Shown: piece after piece, positions 1-10,464 of the stretch
Numbering within the stretch: position 1 is the stretch's first letter
Layout: each line of letters starts with the position of its first letter
Source of the DNA: Oscheius sp. JU75
Taxonomy: Eukaryota; Nematoda; Chromadorea; Rhabditida; Rhabditidae
Direction: 5' to 3'
DNA length: 64,000 nt
Assembly: GCA_037178855.1 (NCBI GenBank)
Contig: JASJZC010000006.1
Span: 4,154,001 to 4,218,000 of the forward strand
Program-made: the position numbers and the translations under genes
The notes under the pieces: model-generated
What the model was told of the DNA's origin: nothing
What the model saw: the letters and a program-made list of their open reading frames with translations, nothing else
Databases searched by the model: none

Positions 1-1227
1 AGGCTGTCCTTCTGTCCAGTAAGCTTTTCGACTTCTCCTTCCAGTTTCCGAATAATTTCTTTCCATTCCTCTCGCTCGTCTTGTGTCTGCTTACTCGCTT
101 CCTATAGTTCGGCCTCAAAAAATAATAATATAACTCACCCCATGGAACTCGTAGAGCTTCTTATTATCCAGCGTCAACTGATCCATCATCTCGGTTAGTC
201 TCTCAGCCTGATCCGTCTTTCTGGCTATCTCAGACCTCAAAAAGTCGATTTCATTTTGCATCCTGCTCAGAGTCAAGCCGTATTCCTTTTCTCGGTCGTC
301 GTGGACACGCTTCACCTTCTCGATCTTTGAAGCTGTTGCTCTGGCTGCGTTCTCGATTTCGTTGTCAACCCTGGAGGAGAATTAAAACATAGGTCATACT
401 GAGATACTCACTTTTCCGATTGGTATCTCTTCAACTGCCGCAGCTCTTTTTCTAAACTGGTGTTCTGTGACTTGACCGAACTCAGTTCCCGACTAGACTG
501 CTCGTACTCCCTCTGTAAACTTTTAGCTGTGGAAGAAATCTGTAGCTACTTTTAATTCCTGCAGTTCCTTGACTCGACCATCGGCATCCCATCGCAAGAA
601 GTTGTTCTCGTGGATAACTGCTGTCACCTAAAGATTCCAGAATAATCTAAACTAGGCATGAACTTACCTTTCCCTCATAAACACTGAGTTTCTGCCTGAG
701 CTGCCCATTCTCTGTCCTAAGACTGTTCGCTGTATTGGTCAGTGTTCTAATGTTCTCTCTGAAACACTCGTTTTGTGAACCACATCGTCAGCTCACTTGT
801 AAAATGCCTCAAACTCCTTGAGTCTCGCCGTTTCCTCTTCCTCGTTCTGTTGTATGAAGACCAGTAGATCATTGCACATTCCAGTCAGAGAACTAGATTT
901 TTGCTAGAATGGAAAATTTGAACGGGAAGATCAAAAGGGTACCTGTAACTGTCGAAGTTCCGTTTTCATTCGGCTCTGGGAGGCTGTCTCTCCTTCTTTT
1001 TCCCATTTCTCCTTGGATAACTCTCGCTCCCGTTGGGATAACTGGAAAGGTCTCGACCGAATTCAAATTCTAGATACCTGAGTCTTTAATAGTTCAATCC
1101 TCTGCTTGAGATCCCGAACAAGAGATCGATTCGAACTCGAGTCGGTCATCGAGGAAATATCAGGGACGGTGGTGGTCGAAGATGATGATTTTGCATTGTG
1201 GCTGGCTGATTCTGATATAGAACTCAT
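1..1227 (-). CDS. Coiled-coil protein, 5' part only
   Basis: Multi-exon gene starting with an ATG at 1225-1227 and running off the left edge. The N-terminus (MSSISESASHNAKSSSS) is serine-rich. After it come about 350 residues of charged, heptad-like sequence rich in E, K, Q, R and L, for example LVRDLKQRIELLKTQ, DNEIENAARATASKIEKV and MQNEIDFLRSEIARKT, which read as a long coiled coil. Exons are separated by introns of about 40 bases (for example about 1041-1078) with GT..TTCCAG or TTCTAG ends. No catalytic motif or membrane segment is visible. Coiled coils of this kind occur in centrosomal, Golgi-tether and cytoskeletal proteins, but nothing here picks one family. Coding status is well supported by the same open pattern across many exons; function is unknown. 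Confidence 0.75.
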
Positions 1228-1372
1228 GTGTAAACGACAGAGAATATTTAAATAGACAGCGGTTAGTCGGTGGTTGCGCGACTCGCAGCTCAGCCGAGGT
1301 CACCCAGCTGTTCGCGCGGTCATTATCCGACAGCGACTGTTCATTTTCGAGTAGAGATACACGAGAACCAAG

Positions 1373-1605
1373 GTGTCTTGCGAAGTCTTGTTGAAAGCTA
1401 TCTTGGAAGATCTTGTCAATTGTGAGACTACTCGTCAAAAACATGTTAATTTGACAATTAGAGAAAAGCTAGTTGGACCTCCCCGTCTGCTGCTAGTCTG
1501 TGCTGTCGTCTCCTACCAAATCAGGTCAGTTTTTTCTACAAAGTTTGTTCTACTGTCGCACTGTCTTTTGGTTCCTTTTCTCTCTCACTTCGACTAGGCG
1601 AAATG
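1373..1605 (+). pseudogene. Inverted partial copy of the adjacent small gene
   Basis: This stretch is an inverted, diverged copy of 1995-2220. Read on the plus strand it gives LVNCETTRQKHVNLTIREK followed by LVGPPRLLLVCAVVSYQIR, nearly the same as one exon of the minus-strand gene opposite. The similarity continues through the donor site into the intron (shared caaagtttgttctactg and cttcgactagg). Only one exon and part of an intron are copied; the other exons are not found downstream, so this looks like a truncated gene copy. The preserved reading frame suggests a recent event, or that the exon is still used somewhere. Confidence 0.55.
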
Positions 1606-1618
1606 CAGCGAACGTTCC

Positions 1619-2215
1619 TTAAAAAAGATCGACAAGTTGGATGATACGCGGTGTTTGACAGGCTGAGCGAATTTGAGAGGCAGCAAAGACATCGAAACCA
1701 ACCAAGAGGTGTGCGGTGGTTAGCTGACAACTGTAGAACTTCTTATACTTGTAGAACTCGCCATACTTTTGGGTAGCAACGTCTCTTTCGTCGAACATGG
1801 TCTGAAGGAAAGGAAGAAAGGGGAGCATCCAAATCAATATACTTTTTCTTTCGTTTTCGAGTAATTTCCGACGACCTATCTCTTCACACATCGATGGCAC
1901 CCAGCCTAATCCCTGACTTGACTCCGAAGAAATATCCAAAGGCCGATTTGGCTATTTCAGGCTAAAATATTAGAGCATTTGGGACTACCATAGACCCTAG
2001 TCGAGGTTAGAGAGAAAGGTAGACAGTGCAGCAGTAGAACAAACTTTGTAGAAAGTAGAAAAAAACTGACCTGATTTGGTAGGAGACGACAGCACAGACT
2101 AGCAGCAGACGGGAAGGTCCAACTAGCTTTTCTCTAATCGTGGAGTTAACAAGCTTTTGACGAGTAGTCTCAAAATTGACAAGATATGCGAGTTCGCTTT
2201 CGACAAAATTCGCGC
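1619..2215 (-). CDS. Small unrecognised protein, start not located
   Basis: Three exon-like pieces can be joined on the minus strand. The first, about 2070-2205, encodes ESELAYLVNFETTRQK and LVGPSRLLLVCAVVSYQI, with one hydrophobic run. The second, about 1900-1963, encodes EIAKSAFGYFFGVKSGIRLG. The third, about 1619-1802, encodes TMFDERDVATQKYGEFYKYK and ends at a TAA at 1619-1621. Splice sites fit (donor GTCAGT; acceptors TTTTAG and CCTTCAG). I do not recognise the family; a short membrane-associated protein is possible. The 5' end is unclear, since an acceptor-like CTAG near 2208 implies an upstream exon I could not place. The first exon is duplicated in inverted orientation at 1373-1605. 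Confidence 0.4.
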
Positions 2216-2220
2216 TAGTT
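1995..2220. repeat. Right arm of an imperfect inverted repeat
   Basis: This arm is the reverse complement of about 1375-1600, with long nearly identical blocks (for example the bases around gctgctagtctgtgctgtcg) and small indels. The arms are separated by about 400 bases. There are no short terminal repeats or target-site duplications that I can see, and the arms contain an exon plus intron, so a gene duplication explains it better than a transposon does. Confidence 0.7.
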
Positions 2221-2293
2221 TTTGGAAGAGATAAACAAAAAATGAGATGGGAAAAGGCTTCATTGAAGTTACAAAAAGTTCACTTGTCGTCGG

Positions 2294-3647
2294 TCATTCT
2301 GCAGTGAGCTGAAACACATTTATTAGCAAGGTGTCGAGATAAACTCACATAGAAATAGGTTCCAGCAATTGGAGTTCCAAGTCTTCTCCCTGATGCGGAT
2401 CTCAGGAACTCGGAAGCAGACCGGTAGTTTTGATTTGTGAGATCCACTGTCACGGAGATGTAAAGTCGTGTCAAGGGCTCGACCGACTTGAATACCAAGG
2501 CAACCCACATCTTTCTGACTGAATAGAGTTAAACTGTTCTTTAGGGCTACTTACACTCTTTGTTCGGTCCCGATCTTAGCGGATTCTCTATATTTGTGGC
2601 CTGTGAGGCCCGGAACACTTTTTTGTAGATGAATCCTCCGTCAGCTATGGGCTCCTCGAGATCTATCACCTTCCCCGGCTTCGAGGGACGATCGTAGTAC
2701 AGCTGCATCGTTTCAGTCGTGCTCAAAGGATCTGAACCTTGTCTATTCTATTCGAAGAAGCCTACCAAACAGCATAACGTGAAGATAACTTCCAAGAGAC
2801 TGTTCCGAAAACAGCTTGACCGATTTCAAGTAGGCCGGCTCGAGGAGACGAAACGGGGAGAGAACGAAATGATCTCCGATTCGGATTTCTGGAGCATGCA
2901 TGGTGGCAGAAGTGTGAACGTTTAGGGTACACTGAAACTTTGAATGAACCTAGGACCCGACTCACATAGTCGATTCCAGAAATAGGAGGGTTCGGGACGA
3001 TTCGGGGAGACAGCTTAGCCTCACTGAAAGCACTGTATGAAAAGGAAGAGAACTCACTTGAAGACACTGCCAAAACTGTAAAGAGTCGATGTTTTGCAGC
3101 AAAGAGATCGCCCGTCAGCTGGGAGAAGATGGCCGTTTGCTGATTCAACACACTGGAATTGGCTAAACTTCCTTGAACATAGGCTTACCTTGTAATCGAA
3201 GGGACAAATGTTGACTATGGTCGGATCACATAGAAGAACATGAGGCATTCTGTAGGCTATAGCTCCGCCCGGACAGACTAGAAACTGCTCGTTGCATTGT
3301 CTCTCAGCCTACTTGGTTTGATCTGTTCCGCCTCGAGTTTCTCCATCTCGGTCGAGTCCTGGATGACATCACTGCAACATTTGTGAGTGTTCCCAGACGA
3401 GGTCGCACAGAAAGGGTTCCTTCCCGTACAAGTCGTCGGGTTCTGAGGGTTACAGGTGACTCCATTGGCCTCGGAATAGTCGTTACATTGAGCAATACTA
3501 GGGACATAGGTGAGACTGGTGGATTGCCAGCCTGCTGAACAGTCTAAACAAGAGGCATGGGCCAATTATCAAAGTGTTACCTGGTCTCTGTGGAGGAGGG
3601 ATAGCCGGCTGTCCTATTGCCAAAGGAATCAAGAACAGAAGCCACAT
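2294..3647 (-). CDS. Secreted cysteine-rich (Lustrin-like) protein
   Basis: The product starts with a signal peptide (MWLLFLIPLAIGQPAIPPP) and is therefore probably secreted. Next come cysteine-rich stretches: DCSAGWQSTSLTYVPSIAQC, CTGRNPFC with a following CCSD, then CPGGAIAYRMPHVLLCDPT with NICPFDYK. The CP.G..Y..P...LCDPT....CP..Y spacing resembles Lustrin-type cysteine repeats common in nematode secreted proteins. The C-terminal half lacks cysteines and ends GRRLGTPIAGTYFY followed by a short last exon with its TGA at 2294-2296. The gene is head-to-head with a clear paralogue at 3811-5484, only about 160 bases away, sharing CTGRNP.C, CCSDV.QD, LCDPT and the AG.YFY end. Molecular function is unknown; an extracellular matrix or protease-inhibitor-like role is only inference. 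Confidence 0.7.
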
Positions 3648-3810
3648 CGAGCCGAAAGAGGACTGCAGAAGGGTCGTGTGAATGATCCCGTGTTTGTGGC
3701 CTTTTTGCTCCGTCACGATAATCCGCAGTTCATGCTTGTTGACCGGCCCGGCATGATCGGGGCCGTGGGGCGTCAAAGCTAACATCTCCGGCTATTTGAG
3801 AGAAAGCGCC

Positions 3811-5484
3811 ATGATCCTTCTTCTACTCCTCACATTTTGTCTACTTGTAAGTGGAGGAAAACGTGGACACAGCGACGAGAGTTATGAAGACAGTCAGTTC
3901 CATTTTATTCCCAAAAGTCCATTTAGTCTGCCCCTTCCCCTGGCAGACTCACGAACAGAACATCCTGGCCTCGTACTCTCTCTGCGACCAAGTCAAAGAT
4001 GAAGGTACCCTCTTTTTCCTATTGAAGAATCTGTACATTTAGGTGTCCGATGTACACCCTATGACCCAATCGAATGTACTGGTCGAAATCCGATGTGTGT
4101 CTTCAGTAAGGTGACCAGTGACTACCGATGCTGTTCTGACGTCCCTCAAGATTTGAGCAGTAATCCCGGGATTCCAGAGCAAGTCAAGCCTAGTAAGAGC
4201 TCTTCTTAATGTTTTAACGTAATTAGTATGCCCTTACGGTGCCTCGTCCTACGATATTCCCTCCGTAATGCTCTGTGATCCCACAGAAGACAATGTTTGT
4301 CCAGAAGAGTACACATGTGAACAGGTAGTCACTCTATGACCACCAGTAACAGGGGTTCTAGGCCGTGAACCACCAGATGTTAACCACCTACAACATGCAT
4401 CTATGTTGCAAGACTTCCACGCTGAATTCCTTCGAAAACGGTCGGTTCTATTGAGACAGCATCATGACAGTATTCTAGTATTTTACGAGACCAAGGTCGG
4501 TATCAACAAAATGTCCTCGAACCTGTCTATGCCCGTCTTCTATGTCACTTCTCTATCTCCCTCGATCATTGGACAGGCTCCGGAGAGTGGAATAGATTTT
4601 GTAACTGGTCTTACTATCTGGAAGAATATCAATTTCAGATCGTTTTGAACGAGGATGTCCAAAGCAAGGGAGGTGCCTTGCCGGAGATCCGAACTGGCGA
4701 TCACTTCTCGATGCTTCCATACAAGTTGAGAGAACCAGCTACTCTCCAGAAGGTTGTTCTTCCTGAGGGGATGCTACCTGGGAAATTCTTTCATGTTCTT
4801 GTCCTCTACAGTAGGATTTCCCTTTTCTTTTGACCTTATCTTGTTCAGACCCTCACGGGAATCCAGAGTCGATGAATCTGTATTATAACAGACCGTCTTC
4901 CCTCTCCAGAGATATCAATCTCAGTGTTCCTGCCTGGGACGAGGGTGTCTTCTTCCGCAACATAAACAGGGTTCTGACCTTGCAGAACGACAAAATATCT
5001 ACGAAACAGAGTGAGCTTGATAAATTTCGATCTAAGAACTCTCAGTCCGAAAACTATATGTGGTTCTCGTCTTCAAGACCGACCATAGACTGACCAGGAG
5101 ACATCCCCAGTTCCATCAGGTTTGAACTTAATATTCACACTTGGTTTCTGTGACTGTTTGTCTGCCCGGGACATTGAAACAAGCGAAAAGAATTTTGTTG
5201 CCAAAAAAGTTATTGTTCCAAGATAAAAGGCGACAATTAGTTCTGAAGTCCAAAAAGGAGCAGCATCCGCGGGTGCAGAAAAAGTGACTATGATGGCAGC
5301 AAAAGATGCCGGTGTTCAGAAAATAAAACTCGTTGCAGGACCTCCACGCGAACTACACGACTTTCACCGAGTTTCTTGAAACAGAAACTGGAAAGTTCTT
5401 GGGAAGACCTTTCGCCGGAAGTTACTTTTACGTAAGAGATAGCTTTAGGACATGGCAAAGTCTTATTTTCAGATCACCAAATGA
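3811..5484 (+). CDS. Secreted cysteine-rich (Lustrin-like) protein, paralogue
   Basis: The start at 3811 gives a signal peptide (MILLLLLTFCLLVSGGKRG). Spliced exons then read VHLVCPFPWQTHEQNILA, CTPYDPIECTGRNPMC, YRCCSDVPQD, CPYGASSYDIPSVMLCDPT, VCPEEYTCEQ and LCCKTSTL, matching the minus-strand neighbour block by block. The CP.G...C....CP..Y.C....CC arrangement is Lustrin-like. A cysteine-poor second half (VLNEDVQSKGGALPEIRTGD, KLREPATLQKVVLPEGMLPG) follows, and the protein ends GKFLGRPFAGSYFY plus a short exon with TGA at 5482-5484. The exons between about 5100 and 5330 are the least certain part. Both copies probably arose by inverted duplication. Their shared intergenic region of about 160 bases may act as a bidirectional promoter (inference). 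Confidence 0.68.
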
Positions 5485-5540
5485 GAAAACCATTTTAAAC
5501 ATGTAGTTTCAATTAAACAAAGTTATTCGTCCCAATTTAT

Positions 5541-6249
5541 TCAGTCCTCGTTGTGTCGGAGCAGGCGCTTGTTTTTGTTTGCCGAATCGGCTAACTCATC
5601 TACTGTTTCCAGTTTCAACTTGTCCATCAGTTGTCTAGATTGCTGGTCGGTGTAGACGGTCGAAGACTTGCGGAAAGTTCCGTCTTCGGTCGGCATCATC
5701 AGGATCACCTGAAATTTGATTAGATTCTAATCAGATACGGCCGTACAAAGTGTCTAACGGATAAAACGGTTTCGATTTTCCCTCTCTGATATGTTTTACA
5801 AAGTTGTAGAGTAAAAGAACAACTTTATAAAACATCGCAAAGCTGTACAGGAACATCTTGGACCAAAAAATCGGGTTAAAATTCAAAATGACATGCCTGA
5901 GGAGGAGGTCGAATCTCCCGAATCCACGCCCTCGCCTTGAACATGAAGACACGAAGACCGAAGGCAGAGAGACGAATCATGATCAGGACCTACTACTTAA
6001 TATAGTATAGAAAAAGGTCTGACCATGACTATACACAACATGACAATGGCCACTTTGACATAGCTGGACAGAGACAAGGCCTCTTGTGTTAATAGATTCA
6101 TATCAACTGCAAATTGTAAAAAGCCCAAAAGTAGAATTACCAGTGACATTTCGGGAGAGCCAAGCAAACTCTATTTCGAACTTGTCTCCGAGGTCTCCGG
6201 CCTTATCCGTGACAGATTTGAACAGCTTCGTTCCGAGGTTATTGATCAT
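5541..6249 (-). CDS. Small single-pass membrane protein
   Basis: Exon 1 begins MINNLGTKLFKSVTDKAGD and continues LGDKFEIEFAWLSRNVT. Exon 2 holds a hydrophobic segment (SLSSYVKVAIVMLCIVMV) followed by basic RLSAFGLRVFMFKARAW. The last exon encodes VILMMPTEDGTFRKSSTVYT and a charged tail ending RLLRHNED with TGA at 5541-5543. The last intron (about 5709-5896) joins in phase only if its donor is GC rather than GT (CAG|GCATGT), a known but uncommon class. A 24-codon upstream ORF, signal-peptide-like (MLSFRSLLFLFVHLIAAP), ends four bases before the chosen ATG; it could be a uORF or a mis-spliced true N-terminus. Family not recognised. Predicted product about 130 residues. Confidence 0.5.
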
Positions 6250-6393
6250 TTCTCAAAAAATATAAGATGAACAAGGGGCCGCGATCAGGTGAACAAACAG
6301 AAAGAGAAGGGAGCGAAAAGACAACATTGGTTCAGAGTCAATTCCAAAGACGAGTAAAAGACATTCTCACCAGAGATCTCTGTGTCGGGAAAA

Positions 6394-7720
6394 ATGAAAT
6401 CCGGATCGGTCAATGACGCAAAAGAACCAATTGTAGAGATGCCCATAAAGGGGGAGTTAACTGTTCAAGTGACAGCAGTTCATGCAGATCTCTATTCTCC
6501 TGTTGGCTACCATTCTGACTCTCTGTGTAGAGGATGTATCCAGTTATTAAACAGTTTTTATTGATTTCCTGTTAACAGACGAATTTCGTGCCAAGAGACA
6601 GATTTCTACGTTCTTCAAGCAATGGACCAACAATACTGTCTACTTCTACTTTGACAGATCCATCAGTTTCTTCCCTTCTTTTCCCCTGCTTTAAGTGACA
6701 GAAAAAAAGGCTTCTATGGCAGCTCCTCACAAATACATTCAATCCAGGTCCTACATCAACTTTGTCGAGAGCCAAACTCCGAGTCGGATCAGAGACTTCA
6801 GTGGAGATGGCTGTTTTGCAACTGTTGGAATATCCGGCGGGGTGCTGAATCTGCGTTGTACTTTGTAACTGGGAAACGAATGTGAAATGGTTCGAGCGTA
6901 CTTTACCCTTTTTCGAGCTCGATTCAGTCGATGATGGCAGCACACACTTACCCACTCTCTGGGATTCGTCCAAACAGTAATGAGATAAGACAAGGACAAG
7001 GGCAGGATGTTTAGGACAAGTTTAACAAGAGGGACCAGAGCAGACAAAATAGATGTCAGGCTAACTGAGACAGGACAGAGTACTGAACTAGCGACTGACG
7101 ATGACAAAATCGTACATTCCGTTTTAGGCTCACGAACCAGAGGGGCGTCTACACGATTATCCCCAAGGACAATAACAACTTGTACACTCTCGGCAACAAA
7201 ACTTATCACTTCCAGACCCACATCCAGATGATTAGCGAGCACTATCAGTGCAGTGGTCTGTTGCCCAGAAATCATTAAATAGTATTCAGTACTTTCCCGA
7301 AAAAACCACACTAGTCAGAATGGCGGAGTTCCCAATCCTCGCAACTGCAGGATATGCATCTGTCCGTCAGGCTAAGGAGAAACAATTTGTCTAAGGAGAA
7401 ATAAAGCCAGAGACTTTGCCTATAGGAGTTTTTAGCCCTACGATTGTAGAACACGTGTCAAGGCTGGAAGAACTTGTATCGGAGACTTGCCCGATGACTA
7501 CAACACTAGAGCTATTTTCACTCTTTGCAACTACTGGATCCGGGTTTGTTGATCAGCTTCCAAGAGAATCAGGCTTTCAAGCAGATAGAAACATGACATT
7601 TTAGGGGAAGATCGTCTCGATGTTCAACTACAACTGTGGCTACGGCTGTCAGATCAATGGACCCGAGATCAAGTCCAGGAAGGGTCAGAAAAGAACTGGT
7701 TCAATCGCTATCCACCTCGT
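6394..7720 (+). pseudogene. Decayed astacin metalloprotease (NAS-like)
   Basis: Pieces in order match the astacin (M12A) family: a propeptide-like exon (MKSGSVNDAKEPIVEMPIKG); RAKRQISTFFKQWTNNTVY, which matches the maturation site and the W.NGTV.Y start of the mature enzyme; INFVESQTPSRIRDFSGDGC and GCFATVGISGG, matching the GC.S.VGR.GG block; a zinc-site region at 6941-6973; TIIPKDNNNLYTLGNKTYHF, matching the C-terminal catalytic block; then a CUB-like tail (CNYWIR, FNYNCGYGCQINGPEIKSR). The zinc motif HExxHxxGxxH reads HTLTHSLGFVQ, so the catalytic Glu and the third His ligand are lost. An in-frame TAA follows at 6986-6988, and reaching the TNQRGVYTIIPKD block needs a frame change near 7120. 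Dead gene; 3' end uncertain. Confidence 0.7.
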
Positions 7721-8216
7721 GACCAGCCTCTCCAATCTCCTCCCAGTGGAGTTGGAAGCGGCGAAGAACGCGAAAGGCCGTGAAGAAGGTGTAAAGCAGG
7801 GTCGAGGACATGAAAATCTCCCAGAATACTGGAAATTATTGGGGATTTTGTCTGCTGACTTACGGAATCGGACGGGAGTCATGAGATTTCCAATCATCGT
7901 CATGGTTGAACTCATTGACGTCTTACTCAGTTGAGATGCTGTAATGGGTACCTTCTTCCCAAAAATCCACTTACAGTAAAAGAGAAAGTCGAGGAAGATA
8001 CCGAACAATCCAATCATCTGGGACCAGAAGAAGCCCTTCGACCACACACATCGTCCCTTGACTGATAGAAGATACGTGTTGGTCACTGCCACGGCAAAGA
8101 TCTGAAAGAGTAGTCCTTAACCTCAAAACGAGGACTACCATGACGAAGTTGGTGTAGACGGTCCAGAAGATTTCCCGCTCCGAGGGGTAATAGAGCGGAT
8201 TCAAGGAGGAAGGCAT
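7701..8216 (-). CDS. Small multi-pass membrane protein
   Basis: Four exons splice cleanly with introns of about 34-40 bases: MPSSLNPLYYPSEREIFWTV.., then IFAVAVTNTYLLSVKGRC.., then SQLSKTSMSSTMTMIGNL.., then LFWEIFMSSTLLYTFFTAF.., ending EAGHEVDSD with TGA at 7701-7703. The product is about 135 residues with three or four hydrophobic segments (around residues 18-38, 50-68 and 88-112), so it is probably an integral membrane protein. No family recognised. Its 3' end reaches the tail of the decayed astacin on the other strand (about 7701-7720), so the two transcription units converge or overlap. Intron phases agree throughout, which supports a real gene. Confidence 0.6.
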
Positions 8217-8410
8217 TGCTTCTTATGACACAGATGCTACTTTTACCTCCTCTAGGGGATTAATCCTGCCGGTAACCCGGGGAAACCAATAAAGAGCATG
8301 CGCATCCTCCCACAGGTTCGAAACAGGAATTGAGTAAAACGAAGTTTTATATGCGTGAAATTGTAAGATGACACGAAAAATTGAGTATACAGATACCGGT
8401 GTAGCTGGAG

Positions 8411-9522
8411 TTAGTTGACCTGCAGATTGCCTCGCCAGTCGCCGGCCGGCAATCCGTCAGTAGAAATTTCGTCGAAGTACTGGTGTTTGAGAGCGCCTTT
8501 GCTCGAGATTCTGGTGCTCGGGTCGTAGATGAGACATGACTTAAGCAGTTCGATTCCATCCGGACTGAGATACGGGGACATCAGCGCGTCGATCTTTTCT
8601 CCCTTCCATTTCGGGAAACTCGGCTTCCAGTCCTGGAGCATTGTCACCCCGGGCCATGTTTGATCGTCGGGAGTGCCGAGAACTCTGCAAAATGAGCATA
8701 GATAGGATAAAGTGGGGCAAGGTACTTGAATGTCTTGAAGAGTTGATCAATCTCCGAGTCTCCTTGGAACAGCGGCTTCTTGGTGGCCATTTCGGCGAAA
8801 ATTGTTCCCACACTCCACATGTCGACGCCCATCGAATAGCGCTGAGCTCCGAGAAGAATTTCCGGCGAACGGTACCACAGCGTGACAATCTCGTGGGTGT
8901 AGACGCGAACAGGAATTCCGATGGCTCGGGCCAGACCGAAATCTGCCAGCTTGATGACGCCATTGTTGTCGACGAGGAGATTCTGAGGCTTCAGATCGCG
9001 GTGAATGATGCGTCTCTGGTGGCAGAAGCAGAGAGCTTGACATATCTGAAGCAGGATTGTTGAGAAGAAAGAGACAAAAAGGCACTTGGAACATGTAACG
9101 TTGCACGATTCCGCTGTCCAACTGCTTTCCGGAGGGAATCTGATCGAGATACTTCTTCAAATCCATCGAAAGGAACTCGAAGATCAGATAAAGCTTGCTC
9201 TCCTGAACCATATGAAATAAAGATAAATAGCTCGAGTTACCTGCATAATGACATCTTCCAGGGAGACGATATTGGGATTTTTAAGCTCCATGAGGAGGCT
9301 GATTTCGCGAATGGCCGTGGCCGGGACACCTTCGTCTTCATTTTCCAGCTTGATTTTCTTCATGGCCACGATGGAGTTGTTTATCTTGGAGCGGGCTTTG
9401 TACACAACACCATAAGTTCCTGAAAAATGATGTATTAAATCAAGCAAGAACGAACCTTCACCCAATTTGTCGAGTTTTGTGAAATCTTCGAGCCGATGTC
9501 GGACTTGGTCTCCTCGTGACAT
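8411..9522 (-). CDS. cdk-1: Cyclin-dependent kinase 1
   Basis: This is the mitotic Ser/Thr kinase that partners A/B cyclins to drive entry into M phase. Visible features in order: start [20 protein letters not shown]; glycine loop [11 protein letters not shown] with the inhibitory Thr-Tyr pair; catalytic Lys in [19 protein letters not shown]; a cyclin-binding helix reading PATAIRE instead of PSTAIRE; catalytic loop [30 protein letters not shown] with the activating T-loop threonine; [38 protein letters not shown]; and the C-terminal end [14 protein letters not shown]. Order and length (about 320 residues) match CDK1. Introns are about 35-50 bases, for example inside GEG|TYG. Residues around VGTIFAEM differ from the usual VGCIFAEM. 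CDK1 is preferred over CDK2 from the RAIGIP and [12 protein letters not shown] wording. Confidence 0.93.
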
Positions 9523-10460
9523 TTTCACTGAAAGATTTTCAAAGAACTTTTGCAAAGAAATGCATAAAAACAGCAAGGAAGAGGATAGAAGTGAGCAGGC
9601 GGAGGATCCTGAATGACAGTTCCCTCACGTTCAAGAAACAAACTTTCGCGCCAACTGAGAAGGAGCGCGGATACAACTCGTTCAAAACATTTTGTCGAAT
9701 TTTAGATGGATAACTGAAGTTCAAACAACGACGGAATGACTGCAAAAATTAGTAGGAATTGACTAGCAATTGATAACATGAACAGAAAATATGATAGAAT
9801 ATGGAAAAAGAATAAAAATCAAAGGAAAACCAGTATTTTGTGTGGTTGGGGTGGGAGAAAGATTTTGAACAGCTAGAAATGCGACCAAAGTGATTGTACT
9901 TACTGTTAGCGGATTACGGTAGTTTTGGAACCAAGTTTAAACATTTGACTAGTTTTTGTAGAGAAAGTCATGCAAATTAAACCTGGCAAATACGAGTCTA
10001 CATTTCTTTCGCTTGAAGAAACTCTTCTGAAAGAAAAAAGATCAACTTGCAGAAAGTATTTGTTTGACGGCAAGCTCAAAAATGAGTAGAAGTTGCAGTC
10101 ACAATAGTTTTCTGTCTATATGACTTAAAATTCCCATTGTAATGATACAAAGATTTGATAGTGACTTTTGAACCATACTCACTTGGAATACAGCTGAAAA
10201 AGATGGGTCAAAGAAGGTAAGTATGAATTGTGAAGAGATACATGCCCGGCCGACGTATGTTTTTTTACCACCTTTGTAGGGACAGAAGGAACTAACAACT
10301 ATAATAGTCGTTTTACTGTGGTCACGGCAAACACCAGTAGGGCAGCTCACGATTTTGTATATGCTGAAAAGGACTTTATGCGATGTAGATCATACTGTTA
10401 AACTATATGTTCTAAATGTCTAGGTAGCATTAAATCGTATACACCTCTACCACTAATACA
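9523..10460. other. AT-rich intergenic region
   Basis: Upstream of cdk-1. Only short ORFs occur, with no family signature or convincing splice chain. A phrase at about 9910-9930 (gcggattacggtagttt) vaguely resembles the terminal repeat of the small palindromic elements elsewhere in the window, but no second arm is evident. It may hold the cdk-1 promoter and 5' UTR. Confidence 0.5.
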
Positions 10461-10464
10461 TTTC

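Noticed and set aside
1375-2220. Transposon with 200-base terminal repeats
   Set aside because: The arms contain a coding exon with its splice donor and no target duplications were found; partial gene duplication fits better.
6751-7311. Long 186-codon minus-strand ORF
   Set aside because: It is antisense to the astacin relic; the plus strand carries the recognisable astacin blocks.
7620-7934. Plus-strand ORF of 104 codons as a separate gene
   Set aside because: Its first third is the CUB-like tail of the astacin relic and the rest is antisense to the spliced small membrane gene.
8641-9063. 140-codon plus-strand ORF
   Set aside because: Mirror of cdk-1 coding exons.
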